A DNA stretch of 56,695 nt from CAZDUS01 sp964508705 (GCA_964508705.1 CAZDUS010000011.1:1-56695), one strand, 5' to 3'; counted from the first letter of the stretch, positions 1 to 9,520 are shown. Made by a program: numbers and translations. Notes: generated from the sequence alone by a model not told the origin.

Positions 1-1
1 A

Positions 2-30
2 TTGACTTTTAAGGGGTTGATCCCTAGCAT
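2..30 (+). promoter_or_regulatory. Putative sigma-70-type promoter of rplU-rpmA
   Basis: TTGACT at 2-7 (5 of 6 to the -35 consensus) is followed after 17 bases by TAGCAT at 25-30 (4 of 6 to the -10 consensus). It lies about 60 bases before the rplU start, leaving a short leader. The match is by eye and there is no transcript evidence. Confidence 0.5.
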
Positions 31-90
31 TACCCCCCTTTTGGGATTCTGCTCGGGGAAAACCTCTGGCACAGGTGAGGAAGAAAAACT

Positions 91-402
91 ATGGAAGCGT
101 ATGCAGTTGTAGAAACCGGTGGTAAGCAGTATCGCGTCAAAGCGGGCGATACGCTTAGCGTTGAACTTTTGGAAGGTGAAGTGGGCGGCAAGGTCGATCT
201 GACCGTGCTGGCGGTGTCTGATGGCAAGACGTTGACGGTCGGGAAGCCTGTCGTCAAGGGCGCCAAGGTCAGCGCGAGCATCGTGGAGTTTACCAAGGCA
301 CCCAAAGTGGTGGCGTTCAAGAAGAAACGGCGCAAGGGATACAAGCGGAAAGTCGGGCATCGTCAGCCGTTGACCGTGTTGCGCGTAGAAAAGATTGCTT
401 AA
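91..402 (+). CDS. rplU: 50S ribosomal protein L21
   Basis: A 103-residue protein of the normal length for bL21. It opens MEAYAVVETGGKQYRV, the conserved start of the family, and has the basic C-terminal stretch with KKKRRKGYKRKVGHRQ that contacts 23S rRNA. The start follows GTGAGGAAG, a good ribosome-binding site. It is the first gene of the classic rplU-rpmA pair, with obgE downstream as in many bacteria. An upstream promoter is visible at 2-30. The identification is firm. Confidence 0.97.
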   Translation: MEAYAVVETGGKQYRVKAGDTLSVELLEGEVGGKVDLTVLAVSDGKTLTVGKPVVKGAKVSASIVEFTKAPKVVAFKKKRRKGYKRKVGHRQPLTVLRVEKIA

Positions 403-417
403 GAGGAGTAAGGAGTT

Positions 418-672
418 ATGGCGCACAGGAAAACAGGCAGTGGAGTCAATGGCCGTAATAGTCCCGGGCAAAGACTGGGCGTGAAAGTCTACGACGGAGA
501 AACAGTTACCTGCGGTAGTATCATTGTCCGTCAGCGCGGCACGAAGGTCCATCCGGGCCGGAATGTGAAGCGTGGGCGTGATGATAGTTTGTTTGCGGTG
601 GCTGATGGCAAGGTGAAGTTCGAGAAGGAAGGCCGTCGCGTCATGATTGTGACGCAAGAAGCCACGGCTTGA
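418..672 (+). CDS. rpmA: 50S ribosomal protein L27
   Basis: An 84-residue bL27 beginning MAHRKTGSGVNGRNSPGQ. The N-terminal arm of this family reaches towards the peptidyl-transferase centre of the ribosome. There is no Firmicutes-type cleavable N-terminal extension. It starts 15 bases after the rplU stop behind a strong AAGGAG site, so the two genes are co-transcribed. A terminator hairpin follows at 698-760. Confidence 0.97.
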   Translation: MAHRKTGSGVNGRNSPGQRLGVKVYDGETVTCGSIIVRQRGTKVHPGRNVKRGRDDSLFAVADGKVKFEKEGRRVMIVTQEATA

Positions 673-697
673 TCTGCCGGATGGTTGAAGGATCGAG

Positions 698-760
698 AGT
701 GGTTGCGAGTGTTCCGTGGCGCAGGAAAGTGTCGCGGGGCGATCGCAACCACTTTTTTTT
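698..760 (+). terminator. Rho-independent terminator after rpmA
   Basis: An 11-base arm AGTGGTTGCGA (698-708) pairs perfectly with TCGCAACCACT (743-753). The 34-base loop between them holds further GC-rich sequence, and a run of eight T (753-760) follows. The loop is longer than usual, but the perfect stem and T-run make termination likely. It separates rplU-rpmA from obgE. Confidence 0.75.
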
Positions 761-807
761 GTGGGGATGGGGTGTAAGGAATGGTTGGAAATTCGACAAT
801 TTATGTC

Positions 808-834
808 ACTACGAAACACGCGAAAGACGCGAAA
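808..834 (+). repeat. Three-unit 9-bp tandem repeat (NNNNCGAAA family), copy 1
   Basis: Three consecutive nonamers, ACTACGAAA, then CACGCGAAA, then GACGCGAAA, run in exact 9-bp register between the rpmA terminator and obgE. A second three-unit array with the same first nonamer lies at 21678-21704. The remaining sequence between rpmA and obgE shows only the obgE ribosome-binding site. Confidence 0.7.
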
Positions 835-863
835 ATTAATCATCATTGTAAGGTGACATTGCC

Positions 864-1877
864 GTGAAAGTCAGGAAATTTGTTGATACCGTGGTGGTTC
901 ATGTGGCGGCCGGTAACGGAGGGAATGGGTGTTGCAGTTTCCGGCGCGAAAAATATGTTCCAAAGGGCGGGCCCGACGGCGGGGATGGCGGACGGGGCGG
1001 AGACGTGATTTTCAAGGCTGATCGTAACACGGACAGTTTGATTGCCCTTTTCTTCAATCCCCAGTTGCATGCCAAGAATGGAGGTCACGGGAAGGGATCG
1101 CAAATGCACGGGAAGAATGGCCCCGATTTGGTGATACCCGTGCCGTGCGGAACCGTGGTTATTGATGTGGATTCCGGGCGAATGCTGGCTGACCTGACGG
1201 AGGCCGGGCACGAAATGCTGGTGGCCAAGGGGGGTAAAGGGGGATTGGGAAATCCGCATTGGCAAACCTCCACACATCAGACTCCGTTTGAGCATACGGA
1301 CGGCGAGGAAGGCGAACAGTTCAGCTTGCGTCTTGAACTGAAGTTGCTGGCGGATGTCGGATTGGTCGGGTTCCCGAACGCGGGGAAATCATCCCTGTTG
1401 AGTTCCGTCAGCAATGCTCATCCAAAGATTGCGCCCTATGCATTCACGACATTGAATCCGATTATCGGGACCGTCAAAATTGGGGAGGATTTCGAGGAGC
1501 GGAGCTATACGGTGGCAGATATTCCCGGAATCGTTGAGAATGCGCATAAGGGAGTTGGATTGGGCGATCGGTTCCTAAAGCATATCGAGCGAGCGGCTTG
1601 CCTGGTGATTGTGGTCGATATGGCGGGCAGTGAGGGGCGTGATCCTGTGGCGGACTACGAGATTATCCGGCGCGAGTTAAAATTCTATCAGAGCTTTTTG
1701 CTGGAGCGCCCGTTATTGGTGGTGGCCAACAAGATGGACTTGCCGGAAGCGGATGAGAATGTGAAGGCTTTTGAGCGGAAGACGGGCCTCAAGACGTTAC
1801 GGCTTTCGACTGTGACGGGTGACGGGGTTGAGCTCCTCAAGAAGCGTCTGTTGCAGATGGTCCGGCATGAGGATTGA
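864..1877 (+). CDS. obgE: Obg-family GTPase (ObgE/CgtA)
   Basis: A 337-residue ribosome-associated GTPase acting in 50S assembly and stress control. The glycine-rich Obg fold covers roughly residues 1-158, with PKGGPDGGDGGRGGDV. The G domain then shows G1 GFPNAGKSS, G3 DIPGIVENA and G4 NKMD. It stops soon after the G domain, so the variable C-terminal OCT domain found in some members is absent. The start is GTG at 864 behind AAGGTGA, and the protein opens with the family-typical K-F-V-D. Linkage to rplU-rpmA is a standard bacterial arrangement. Confidence 0.95.
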   Translation: MKVRKFVDTVVVHVAAGNGGNGCCSFRREKYVPKGGPDGGDGGRGGDVIFKADRNTDSLIALFFNPQLHAKNGGHGKGSQMHGKNGPDLVIPVPCGTVVIDVDSGRMLADLTEAGHEMLVAKGGKGGLGNPHWQTSTHQTPFEHTDGEEGEQFSLRLELKLLADVGLVGFPNAGKSSLLSSVSNAHPKIAPYAFTTLNPIIGTVKIGEDFEERSYTVADIPGIVENAHKGVGLGDRFLKHIERAACLVIVVDMAGSEGRDPVADYEIIRRELKFYQSFLLERPLLVVANKMDLPEADENVKAFERKTGLKTLRLSTVTGDGVELLKKRLLQMVRHED

Positions 1878-1934
1878 GAAGGTGACTTGAGGTCGCCAGT
1901 CCTGCTCGCGGATTGCACATAGGAAGAACGGTTA

Positions 1935-3668
1935 ATGGGAATGAAGTCCAACTGTTTTAAGTTTCTTATGATTTGCGGGGTAGGGTTTTCGTGCGTGCGC
2001 GGGGATGCGGCGCTCCGAACATTGCCGGTTATTTCATCATGGAACAGCGGGACACGCACCGCGCTGATTGAGGAATTGCTTAAGCCGGAAACGGACATCA
2101 ATGCCAGTAAGGCAGAGCTCAAAGCCTGGCTGATCGAGAACAGCACCGCCAGTAAGATTCGCCATCCGAGCTGGCCGCAGGTGTTGAGGATTTGCGAGTG
2201 GCAGGTATTGCGTGAAAAGGTCCACGGGATTGACGCCGGAACTTGGCGCTGGATGATGAACGATGCGGAGCTTACGGAATCGTTATTCCGGAATCTAAAG
2301 CCCGAGGACAATCCGCAAAAAGTGCTGGAATTGTTGCAAACCTTCCATCAGGCGGCGCCGGACTATTTCCCGAAGTATAATTCATTGGCTCTGGCCTTTG
2401 CGATGGTATGGGATAAGCCGCTGATACCGAAAATTCATCGGCAAATCGGAGCAGCGAAAATCCCAACGGATGCCAGCACGCCGCTGGAACGGTTTCGTTT
2501 TTACGTGGAGTGCAACGCCAAAGCCGCGTTGGAGTGGGATCCGTCCAGGCTGCCGGTGGATTGCCTGAAATTCATGGTGGACTCGGCGGTGAGTCTGGAT
2601 GAACTTCGATGGGCACAGAAGCATGTAAGGGTCACCCGTGGAAAATTTGACAGTGTTTTTTCCTCGATTCGCTACGACCATGTACGATTGGATGCCGGTT
2701 CTTTTGTATGGCCCGGACCTGATTACCGGTTAGCGGATATTCAGGAACAAGGCGGGATTTGTGTCGATCAGGCGTACTTTGCGGCGGTTTCCGGGAAGGC
2801 GCATGGAATCCCGACTTTGCTTTTTACCGGCGAAGGCAGGAGGGGTGGACATGCCTGGTTTGGCTATCTGAAGGCAATGGATAGGTGGGATTTTGACTGT
2901 GGCCGGTATGCTTATGACAAATATGCGACCGGCTCGGCGCTTGACCCGCAGACGCGACTGGTTATTTCTGATCATGAGCTCGATTACCTAAGTAAGCGGT
3001 GCCGTGATCAGGTGAATTTCCAACTCTCCGGGTTAATGGTGGAGGCGGCGAAACTGCACGATGAAGTCGGCATGACGAACAAAGCCTTGGCGCTTGTGAC
3101 AGAGGCGATCACGGCGGATTCCAGAAATTACGACGCATGGTTGTACCGCGAAGCCCTTCTGCGCGCGGCGGGAAACGTGACAGGGCTGAAAGCGCAATTG
3201 GAGTCTGTGATCCAGCGGTTCGCGTCCTATCCTGACATCAAGGTAGAGGCTCAGAAGAAACTCGTAGACTTGTTCATCAGTGTTGGGAAGACCAATGATG
3301 CCAGAAACATGACGGCGTCCATTGTTCGCCAAAATATGGACGAGCGCAGTGATCTTGGAATCGAGGTATTGGAAGAGAATATTCTGAAGAAAATGGAAGC
3401 GGATGACTTCGAAGGTGCGCTGCGTGATTTTAAAACAGTGGTCCGTCGATTTGAGGCGGAGACGGGGGCTGTGACCTCCTTGTTGAGTGTGTTTGTCAAC
3501 AAGTGCATTGAGAAGAAACAACTGAAGACAGGCTCTGAAGCGGTGGAAGTGGTCAGGAAGAGGGTGGCGACAGGGAGTCCCAGTACCCAGAAGTTTCTTG
3601 GTGCGATTGAGCAGCGACTTGAAATGGCGCGACGGGGTCCCGCACAGAGTAATGGGCAATTGCGTTGA
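1935..3668 (+). CDS. Exported transglutaminase-like protein with TPR-like C-terminus
   Basis: A 577-residue protein of unknown substrate. The N-terminus (or from the second Met at 1941) has a hydrophobic signal-like segment. The middle carries a transglutaminase/protease-type core: GGICVDQAYFAA with Cys276, RGGHAWFGY with His306, and WDFDCGRY with Asp319/Asp321. This order and spacing match a Cys-His-Asp triad. The C-terminal third is alpha-helical, rich in Ala, Leu and Lys and TPR-like. AGGAAGAA precedes the start. It lies 57 bases after obgE but probably belongs with the following envelope genes. Its role is unknown; such folds act as peptidases or as non-catalytic peptide binders. Confidence 0.65.
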   Translation: MGMKSNCFKFLMICGVGFSCVRGDAALRTLPVISSWNSGTRTALIEELLKPETDINASKAELKAWLIENSTASKIRHPSWPQVLRICEWQVLREKVHGIDAGTWRWMMNDAELTESLFRNLKPEDNPQKVLELLQTFHQAAPDYFPKYNSLALAFAMVWDKPLIPKIHRQIGAAKIPTDASTPLERFRFYVECNAKAALEWDPSRLPVDCLKFMVDSAVSLDELRWAQKHVRVTRGKFDSVFSSIRYDHVRLDAGSFVWPGPDYRLADIQEQGGICVDQAYFAAVSGKAHGIPTLLFTGEGRRGGHAWFGYLKAMDRWDFDCGRYAYDKYATGSALDPQTRLVISDHELDYLSKRCRDQVNFQLSGLMVEAAKLHDEVGMTNKALALVTEAITADSRNYDAWLYREALLRAAGNVTGLKAQLESVIQRFASYPDIKVEAQKKLVDLFISVGKTNDARNMTASIVRQNMDERSDLGIEVLEENILKKMEADDFEGALRDFKTVVRRFEAETGAVTSLLSVFVNKCIEKKQLKTGSEAVEVVRKRVATGSPSTQKFLGAIEQRLEMARRGPAQSNGQLR

Positions 3669-3883
3669 ACAACGGGTGAGTCCGCAATCGACCCGCATGG
3701 ACAAAGGGTGTAATATTTCCCTCAATTGACTGTTTGAAAGACCGTGGAAGTGGGACGATTCTGTTGCCGGCAAGTGGTGGATACGGGTGAGGAGGGGGTG
3801 GATTCCACGGTTTTTGAGGTTTGCACAATAAAACAGCTCGGTTTTGCGTTGTAGATGTGAGGGATGGAGGATTCATTGCTGAG

Positions 3884-5650
3884 ATGAGTCGTCACAACAT
3901 GCGTTTTTCCTTGCGGATCGGGATTGTCTGCTTCCTGCTTTTGTTTTGCGGGAGCGGCGTGGTTGCTATTGGGGATAAGGAGTTTCCTAAAGACGACTCG
4001 GTGGCCTCGGCCAATGTCTCGCGCCGAATCGATGAATTGGCGCTGGCGGTGCTGAAGAAGAAAGGGATTACCCCATCCGAGAGGTGTTCTGACGAGGTAT
4101 TCATCCGGCGTGTATTCCTTGATGTCATCGGCACGATACCCCCTCCACAGCAGGTTCGTGGATTCCTGGCAAACAAGGATCCATTGAAAAGAGCCCGGTT
4201 GATCGATACGTTGCTTGAGCGGGATGAATTTGCAGAGTATTGGGGACTCAAGTGGGGGGATCTTCTACGCATCAAGGCAGAGTTTCCAAGTAATCTTTGG
4301 CCCAATGCCGTTCAAGCGTATGATCGATGGGTTCGGGAGAGTTTGCGGCAGAACAAACATTATGACCAATTTGTGAGGGAATTGCTCACGGCATCCGGAA
4401 GTAATTTCCGCGATCCCCCCGCCAATTTCTACCGGGCGTTCCAGGGGCGTACCCCCCGGCAGATTGCCGATAATGTGGCGCTCTTGTTCATGGGGGTTCG
4501 GCTTGATAAAGCTGGCCTGACGGAAGATCAGATTCTCGGCTTGTCGGCTTTCTTTGCCAAGGTGGGTTATAAGGGTACGGATGAGTGGAAAGAGGAGATT
4601 GTATTTTTTAATCCGGCGGGGCAGTTGACCAATGCTGCCACGGGCGGGAAACCTGTGATCCCTCAAACTCCGGATGGGAGGGTGTTCACGTTGGCCGCCG
4701 ACCAAGACCCCCGGGTGGCGTTTGCCGAGTGGCTGACTGCGCCGGATAACCCCTGGTTTGCGAGATGCATTGTCAATCGCGTCTGGTATTGGTTACTGGG
4801 ACGGGGCTTGGTGCATGAGCCCGATGATATGCGAGCCTCTAATCCGCCATGGAGCCCCGAACTGCTGGCTTATCTCGAGAAGGAACTTGTAACCCATCAT
4901 TTTGATCTCAAGCACATCTATCGTGTGATTTTGAATTCGGATACTTATCAGCGCTCATCTGTTCCGACGGATGGCAACATTGGGGATCGTGACGGGTTTT
5001 CGCGGTATCGTATTCGCCGTTTGGATGCGGAGCCCCTATTGGATGCCATCAATCAGATCACTGGTGGTGGCGAAAAATACACCAGTAACATTCCTGAGCC
5101 GTTTACGTTCCTGCCTGATGACCAGCGTGCCATAACGTTGTCTGATGGAAGCATCGAGTCGCCGTTTCTGGAACTGTTCGGGCGGCCCGCCCGGAACACG
5201 TCATACGAATCGGAGCGCTCCTCGGTGCCTTCTGTTTTCCAAGCCCAGCATTTGCTGAACTCGAGTCATGTCCAGAAGAAGATCGAGAAAAGCGGGGTGT
5301 TAAGGCAGTTGGTGAATCAGAAGAAGCCCGTTGTGGCTGTGCCTGTGAAAGCGGCGGCGGGGGCAACCAATGCGATATCAACTCCTTCTCGGCTCGGCGG
5401 GGACGCCTCGCCCTCTTCTAAAGCAGGTACGGGTGTGGACGTAAGCAAACCTATCGAAGCGACCCCGGTGGTGGAAAACGCCGCCCTGATCGAGGAACTT
5501 TACCTGCGCATTCTGTCCCGGTTTCCGACACCACAGGAGATTCAGGTAGCGAATGAGTATTTGAAATCGTCGAAGCGTCCTTTGACGGATTCGGTGTGTG
5601 ACCTGGTGTGGGCATTGATTAACACAGCGGAATTCTCGTTGAAGCATTAG
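3884..5650 (+). CDS. DUF1549/DUF1553 domain protein (PVC-type secreted protein)
   Basis: The chosen start, at 3884, gives 588 residues. The reading frame is open from 3821, but 3884 places a signal peptide (RFSLRIGIVCFLLLFCGSG) at the N-terminus behind GGAGG. Residues about 45-200 match DUF1549 (RRIDELALAVLKKKG, FLDVIGTIPPPQQVRGFL, WGLKWGDLLRIKAEF). Residues about 275-420 match DUF1553 (AFAEWLTAPDNPWFARCIVN, RVWYWLLGRGLVHEPDDMR). A low-complexity linker precedes a short C-terminal helical part. I see no CxxCH haem motif, although many relatives have a cytochrome-like domain. These proteins are expanded in Planctomycetes and Verrucomicrobia and usually sit beside a DUF1501 gene, as here. The biochemical function is unknown. 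Confidence 0.85.
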   Translation: MSRHNMRFSLRIGIVCFLLLFCGSGVVAIGDKEFPKDDSVASANVSRRIDELALAVLKKKGITPSERCSDEVFIRRVFLDVIGTIPPPQQVRGFLANKDPLKRARLIDTLLERDEFAEYWGLKWGDLLRIKAEFPSNLWPNAVQAYDRWVRESLRQNKHYDQFVRELLTASGSNFRDPPANFYRAFQGRTPRQIADNVALLFMGVRLDKAGLTEDQILGLSAFFAKVGYKGTDEWKEEIVFFNPAGQLTNAATGGKPVIPQTPDGRVFTLAADQDPRVAFAEWLTAPDNPWFARCIVNRVWYWLLGRGLVHEPDDMRASNPPWSPELLAYLEKELVTHHFDLKHIYRVILNSDTYQRSSVPTDGNIGDRDGFSRYRIRRLDAEPLLDAINQITGGGEKYTSNIPEPFTFLPDDQRAITLSDGSIESPFLELFGRPARNTSYESERSSVPSVFQAQHLLNSSHVQKKIEKSGVLRQLVNQKKPVVAVPVKAAAGATNAISTPSRLGGDASPSSKAGTGVDVSKPIEATPVVENAALIEELYLRILSRFPTPQEIQVANEYLKSSKRPLTDSVCDLVWALINTAEFSLKH

Positions 5651-5679
5651 GGGAGAAAAAAGCAGGTAGTCAGAATCTG

Positions 5680-5711
5680 CCCGCAATGCTACGCATAGCG
5701 TTGCAGGCGGG
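5680..5711. repeat. Intergenic hairpin between the DUF1553 and DUF1501 genes
   Basis: AATGCTA (5685-5691) pairs with TAGCGTT (5696-5702) around a CGCA loop, with one T-G pair. Outer arms CCCGC (5680-5684) and GCGGG (5707-5711) extend the stem across a four-base bulge. No T-run follows, so it is not a normal terminator. It could be a REP-like element or an mRNA processing site. Confidence 0.45.
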
Positions 5712-5730
5712 TTCAGGAGTCAGGATTCAG
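5710..5730 (+). repeat. Heptamer tandem repeat (three units)
   Basis: GGTTCAG, GAGTCAG and GATTCAG follow each other in exact 7-bp register and end one base before the start codon at 5732. The array therefore occupies the place where the ribosome-binding site of the DUF1501 gene should be. Confidence 0.6.
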
Positions 5731-5731
5731 A

Positions 5732-7108
5732 ATGAATACCAAAAGTGGATGGTTAGGTAATTCAATATCCAGGCGTGCTTTGCTGGAATTTGGGGCGATG
5801 GGGGTGGCGGGGTTGTTTCTTGGGGGTGGGCTTGTCGCCCGGGCAAGAGCGGCGGAAGCTGTTGCCCCCGTGACGTCTTCCCGGAATAGGAGGGCGAAGT
5901 CAGTCATTCAGATTTGGCTTTGGGGTGGTCCCTCGCATTTGGACACGTTTGATCCGAAGCCGAACGCAGGGAACGATTATTGTGGTCCGCTCAACAAGCC
6001 GCTATCAACCAATGTGGATGGGATTCAAATCAGCCAGTTGCTTCCCCGGTTGTCGAAGATGGCGGATAAATATGCGCTCCTGCGCGGGATGACCCACAAT
6101 AACAATGGGCATGAGACGGCGGCCTATATGGTGCAGACGGGGCGGAAATCCGATAGCGGGCCAGTTTGTCCGGGGCTGGGTTCCCTTGTTTCATATTTCA
6201 GGAGATTAAACGGGGATTACAAGGGTGGTTTGCCGCCGTATATTACGGTGACCACGCCCCAGGGACGGTTTTCGGAATCCGGGTTTCTCGGGGCGAAATA
6301 CAAACCGTTTTCCACGGGAGGGGATCCTTCCAGAGAGCCATTTGCCGTGGAGGGAATTGTGTCCGAAAGAATCAGTGAGGAGCGGCAGAGAGACCGGCGT
6401 GTTTTACTGGGTGAACTTGATAGTTTTGCCAATGATTGCATGAGCGGGGATCCGGTGGTTCAGAGTGTGCAGACCAACCGGGAACAGGCCTACGATATGA
6501 TTCTGGGGCCAGCCAGTAAGGCGTTTTGCCTGACGGCGGAGAAGCCTGAAATCAGGGATCAATATGGGAGGACAAAATTCGGACAGTCCTGCCTATTGGC
6601 GAGGCGACTCGTTGAGCAAGGGGTGCCCTATGTGACGATCAACCATCAGGGGTGGGATACGCACAAGAAGCATTTTCAGGCGATGAACCAGAAACTTCCT
6701 GAATTGGACCGGGGAGTCGCTTCGCTTCTACAGGACTTGCATGAGAGAGGGCTACTGGACAGCACGATTGTGTGGGTGAGCGGCGAATTCGGGCGTACTC
6801 CGAAAATTCAATGGGAGGCTCCATGGGACGGGGGACGAGGTCATTACGGGAAAGCCTTTTCGGCGTTGGTGGCGGGTGGCGGGTTCCGAGGCGGGACGGT
6901 TGTCGGGAAAACCGACGAGCGTGGTGAGACGGTGATCGAGCGACCGATTTACCCGTGGGATCTTCTTGGAAGCATGATGGAGCTCCTGGGGATTGACTCG
7001 GCTGCGAAATTGGTGACAACCCAAGGTGTTGAGGTCACGGTATCACCATTGGTGGGTAATGAGATACCCGCGAAGGAAACCGGGGGTCTGTTGAAGGAGA
7101 TCACGTGA
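5732..7108 (+). CDS. DUF1501 domain protein (Tat-exported, alkaline-phosphatase-fold)
   Basis: A 458-residue protein. The N-terminus has a twin-arginine signal (ISRRALLEFGAMGVAGLFLG), so it is probably exported folded. DUF1501 features are GGPSHLDTFDPKPNAG near the start, THNNNGHETAAYM, HQGWDTHKKHF and, late, VSGEFGRTPKI, which supply the Asp and His residues expected for a metal site of the alkaline phosphatase/sulfatase fold. It almost always sits next to DUF1549/DUF1553 genes, and here follows one by 81 bases. Its own stop overlaps the next start (GTGA). The substrate is unknown. A repeat array takes the place of a clear ribosome-binding site. Confidence 0.85.
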   Translation: MNTKSGWLGNSISRRALLEFGAMGVAGLFLGGGLVARARAAEAVAPVTSSRNRRAKSVIQIWLWGGPSHLDTFDPKPNAGNDYCGPLNKPLSTNVDGIQISQLLPRLSKMADKYALLRGMTHNNNGHETAAYMVQTGRKSDSGPVCPGLGSLVSYFRRLNGDYKGGLPPYITVTTPQGRFSESGFLGAKYKPFSTGGDPSREPFAVEGIVSERISEERQRDRRVLLGELDSFANDCMSGDPVVQSVQTNREQAYDMILGPASKAFCLTAEKPEIRDQYGRTKFGQSCLLARRLVEQGVPYVTINHQGWDTHKKHFQAMNQKLPELDRGVASLLQDLHERGLLDSTIVWVSGEFGRTPKIQWEAPWDGGRGHYGKAFSALVAGGGFRGGTVVGKTDERGETVIERPIYPWDLLGSMMELLGIDSAAKLVTTQGVEVTVSPLVGNEIPAKETGGLLKEIT

Positions 7109-9507
7109 AGATTACGACATTATTCCTTTGCTGTGCGTTTGTGACCACGGTTGGCGCGTTATCCGAGGCAATGGCGCAGAAAAGGAAGATTTCCTATGCC
7201 CATATTGGATACGTGCAACCTGCGGGTGGGCAGCAGGGAACCACGGTGACGGTCAAGATTGGCGGCGAGAATGTGTATGGCGCTGCGACGGCGCTTATTT
7301 CCGGGTCGGGCGTGGTCGCCGAGGTGGTGGATTCGCGGGATCCGACTGAAGGCGAGATGGATCCGAAAAAGAAAAACAAAAAGAAGAACGAGGCGGCGAT
7401 TGATGAGATTGTCACATTGAAGGTCGTTGTGGCGCCGGATGCGGAACCGGGTGATCGTGATCTTTGCCTGGTAACGACGAACATGATTTCGAACAAGCTG
7501 ATTTTCCAGGTTGGCCAGTTGCCGGAAGTTGTCGAGGTGGAGCCGAATAACAAGAGGAAGGAGGCGACGGCACTTCCTGCGCTGCCAGTGGTTGTCAGCG
7601 GGCAGATCATGCCGGGGGATGTGGATTGGGTTCAATTTATAGCGGTGAAGGGACAGCATCTGGTGGTGGAAGTGGCGGCGCGCGCTTTGTTGCCCTATAT
7701 CGCGGATGGTGTGCCGGGATGGTTTCAGGCGGTGGTTAGCCTTTGTGATATCAGGAGCAATGTTGTGGCGGTTGCCGACAATTTCCGGTTTAGCCAGGAT
7801 CCAGTGTTGATTTATGAAGTGCCCGAGGATGGGGAATATGCAATTTCGTTACGGGATTCCATTTATCGCGGTCGTGAGGATTTTGGGTATCGGATGCGCA
7901 TAGGTGAGCTTCCGATGATTACGGGGATTTTTCCATTGGGTAGGGGCGTGGGGACAAATAGTGTGCCTTTACGGTTGTCCGGAGTGAACATGCCGGTTGA
8001 CGCTTTGCTGGTGGAGGGGAGCGGGGACGTCTCGCCTAGTCGTCATCTTGTGGTGACGAACAAGGGAATCCTTTCCAATAGAATCCGATTTGCGGGTGGG
8101 AAGCTTCCTGAGGTGGTGGTAACGGAGCCAGCGACCCAGATTAAGAAAGCCCGCGAGGTGACGCTGCCGGTGGTTGTAAATGGTTGCATCCGGGTGGCGG
8201 GCGAGAAGCATTATTACCGATTTCAAGGGGTGAAGGGTCGGGTTGTGGGATTTGAAGTGCAGGCAAGGCGGCTGGGATCTTCGTTGGATTCGTTTCTGAC
8301 AGTGCTTGATAGCCAGGGAAAGAAACTTGCGGAGAATGATGACGTGAAGGATATGGGAGAGGGATATATTACACACCATGCGGATTCAGGGATGACATTT
8401 ACTTTGCCTGATGATGGTGTCTATACGGTTGTCATTCATGATGTCCAAGGCAAGGGTGGGGATGACTATGCTTATCGGTTGCGCATGAGTCCGCCGGAGC
8501 CTGGCTTCGATTTGCGTATAACGCCTGCGGCTGTAAAGGTTTTGCAGGGCGGCGTGGCGCCGGTCACTATTTATGCGATTCGAAGGGATGGGTTTGCAGG
8601 GGAAATTCAACTTTCGGTGCAAGATACACCAAAGGGGCTGTCTTTAGACGGGGCGCTTATTCCGAAGGGGGTGGATAAGATGGATCTGACCCTGTCAGCT
8701 TCGGAGCAGTTGGACGGACGATTTGTGCCCCGGATTGTGGGAGCGGCGATGGTGGAGGGTAAGGTTGTGACTCGTGAAGCGGTTCCGGCTGAAAACCTTA
8801 TGCAGGCGTTTTTATATCAGCACTTGTTTCCTTTTCAGGAAGAGACTGTGCTGGTGACGCCACCGCAGGTGCCATTTCGCGTGAACGTGGTGTTGCATCC
8901 GGATGGGATATTGGAACTGACGCGAGGGAAGGAAACGAATATTGCTGTCACGGTAAGTCGTAGCGAGGGTTATTCCGGGGACATTCGTCTTCAATTGGTT
9001 GATCCGCCGAAGGGGCTCACTTTCCGCAATGCGCGGATTGCAGCCAATAAATTGGAGGCGAAAGTCAATCTTCGTGCGGAAAGCAATATGGCAACCAATT
9101 TTCAGGGGAATCTTATAATGACAGGAACCATGCAGGTTGAGCGAGAGGCGACAACAGAAGAGAAAAGACGGAAGGCAGCCAAGGAGGCAAGGGAGAGAGA
9201 GGTCAAGGCGGCGGTCATTGGCACCAATGTGCCAGCCTCTGTCACCAACGTTTCTGTTGTGCAAGGTGTTGTCACGAATGCCCTGTCTACGGCGGTGGTG
9301 GTCACGAATAAGCCGGTGATCATTACACGGCCTGAGGTGATTACATTCCCCGCCGTTCCTTTCAGACTTATTGAGCCAGTGACGACAAAAATGCCGCAGA
9401 AGGGGGCGCAGGTATCTGGAAAACCAGTCGATGCCGAGAAACCGAAAGTTAAGAATGCAGAAACAAATAAAACAACAGAAGCGAAGCCTGAGACAAATAA
9501 AGACTGA
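7105..9507 (+). CDS. Exported PPC-domain (pre-peptidase C-terminal-like) protein
   Basis: An 800-residue exported protein starting at GTG 7105, overlapping the DUF1501 stop by four bases, which implies translational coupling. A signal peptide covers residues 1-25. The body consists of beta-sandwich modules. Two stretches resemble PPC domains, around VEPNNKRKEATALP to YRMRIGELP and around VTEPATQIKKAREVTLP to YRLRMSPPEP. An IPT-like start (VQPAGGQQGTTVTVKIGG) precedes them and Ig-like repeats follow. The tail from about residue 690 is low in complexity, rich in Lys, Thr, Asn and Val. No enzyme domain is visible. PPC-domain partners of DUF1501/DUF1553 proteins are common in PVC bacteria, and a surface binding or scaffold role is likely. 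Confidence 0.75.
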   Translation: MKITTLFLCCAFVTTVGALSEAMAQKRKISYAHIGYVQPAGGQQGTTVTVKIGGENVYGAATALISGSGVVAEVVDSRDPTEGEMDPKKKNKKKNEAAIDEIVTLKVVVAPDAEPGDRDLCLVTTNMISNKLIFQVGQLPEVVEVEPNNKRKEATALPALPVVVSGQIMPGDVDWVQFIAVKGQHLVVEVAARALLPYIADGVPGWFQAVVSLCDIRSNVVAVADNFRFSQDPVLIYEVPEDGEYAISLRDSIYRGREDFGYRMRIGELPMITGIFPLGRGVGTNSVPLRLSGVNMPVDALLVEGSGDVSPSRHLVVTNKGILSNRIRFAGGKLPEVVVTEPATQIKKAREVTLPVVVNGCIRVAGEKHYYRFQGVKGRVVGFEVQARRLGSSLDSFLTVLDSQGKKLAENDDVKDMGEGYITHHADSGMTFTLPDDGVYTVVIHDVQGKGGDDYAYRLRMSPPEPGFDLRITPAAVKVLQGGVAPVTIYAIRRDGFAGEIQLSVQDTPKGLSLDGALIPKGVDKMDLTLSASEQLDGRFVPRIVGAAMVEGKVVTREAVPAENLMQAFLYQHLFPFQEETVLVTPPQVPFRVNVVLHPDGILELTRGKETNIAVTVSRSEGYSGDIRLQLVDPPKGLTFRNARIAANKLEAKVNLRAESNMATNFQGNLIMTGTMQVEREATTEEKRRKAAKEAREREVKAAVIGTNVPASVTNVSVVQGVVTNALSTAVVVTNKPVIITRPEVITFPAVPFRLIEPVTTKMPQKGAQVSGKPVDAEKPKVKNAETNKTTEAKPETNKD

Positions 9508-9520
9508 TGGTCCGGTTTGT

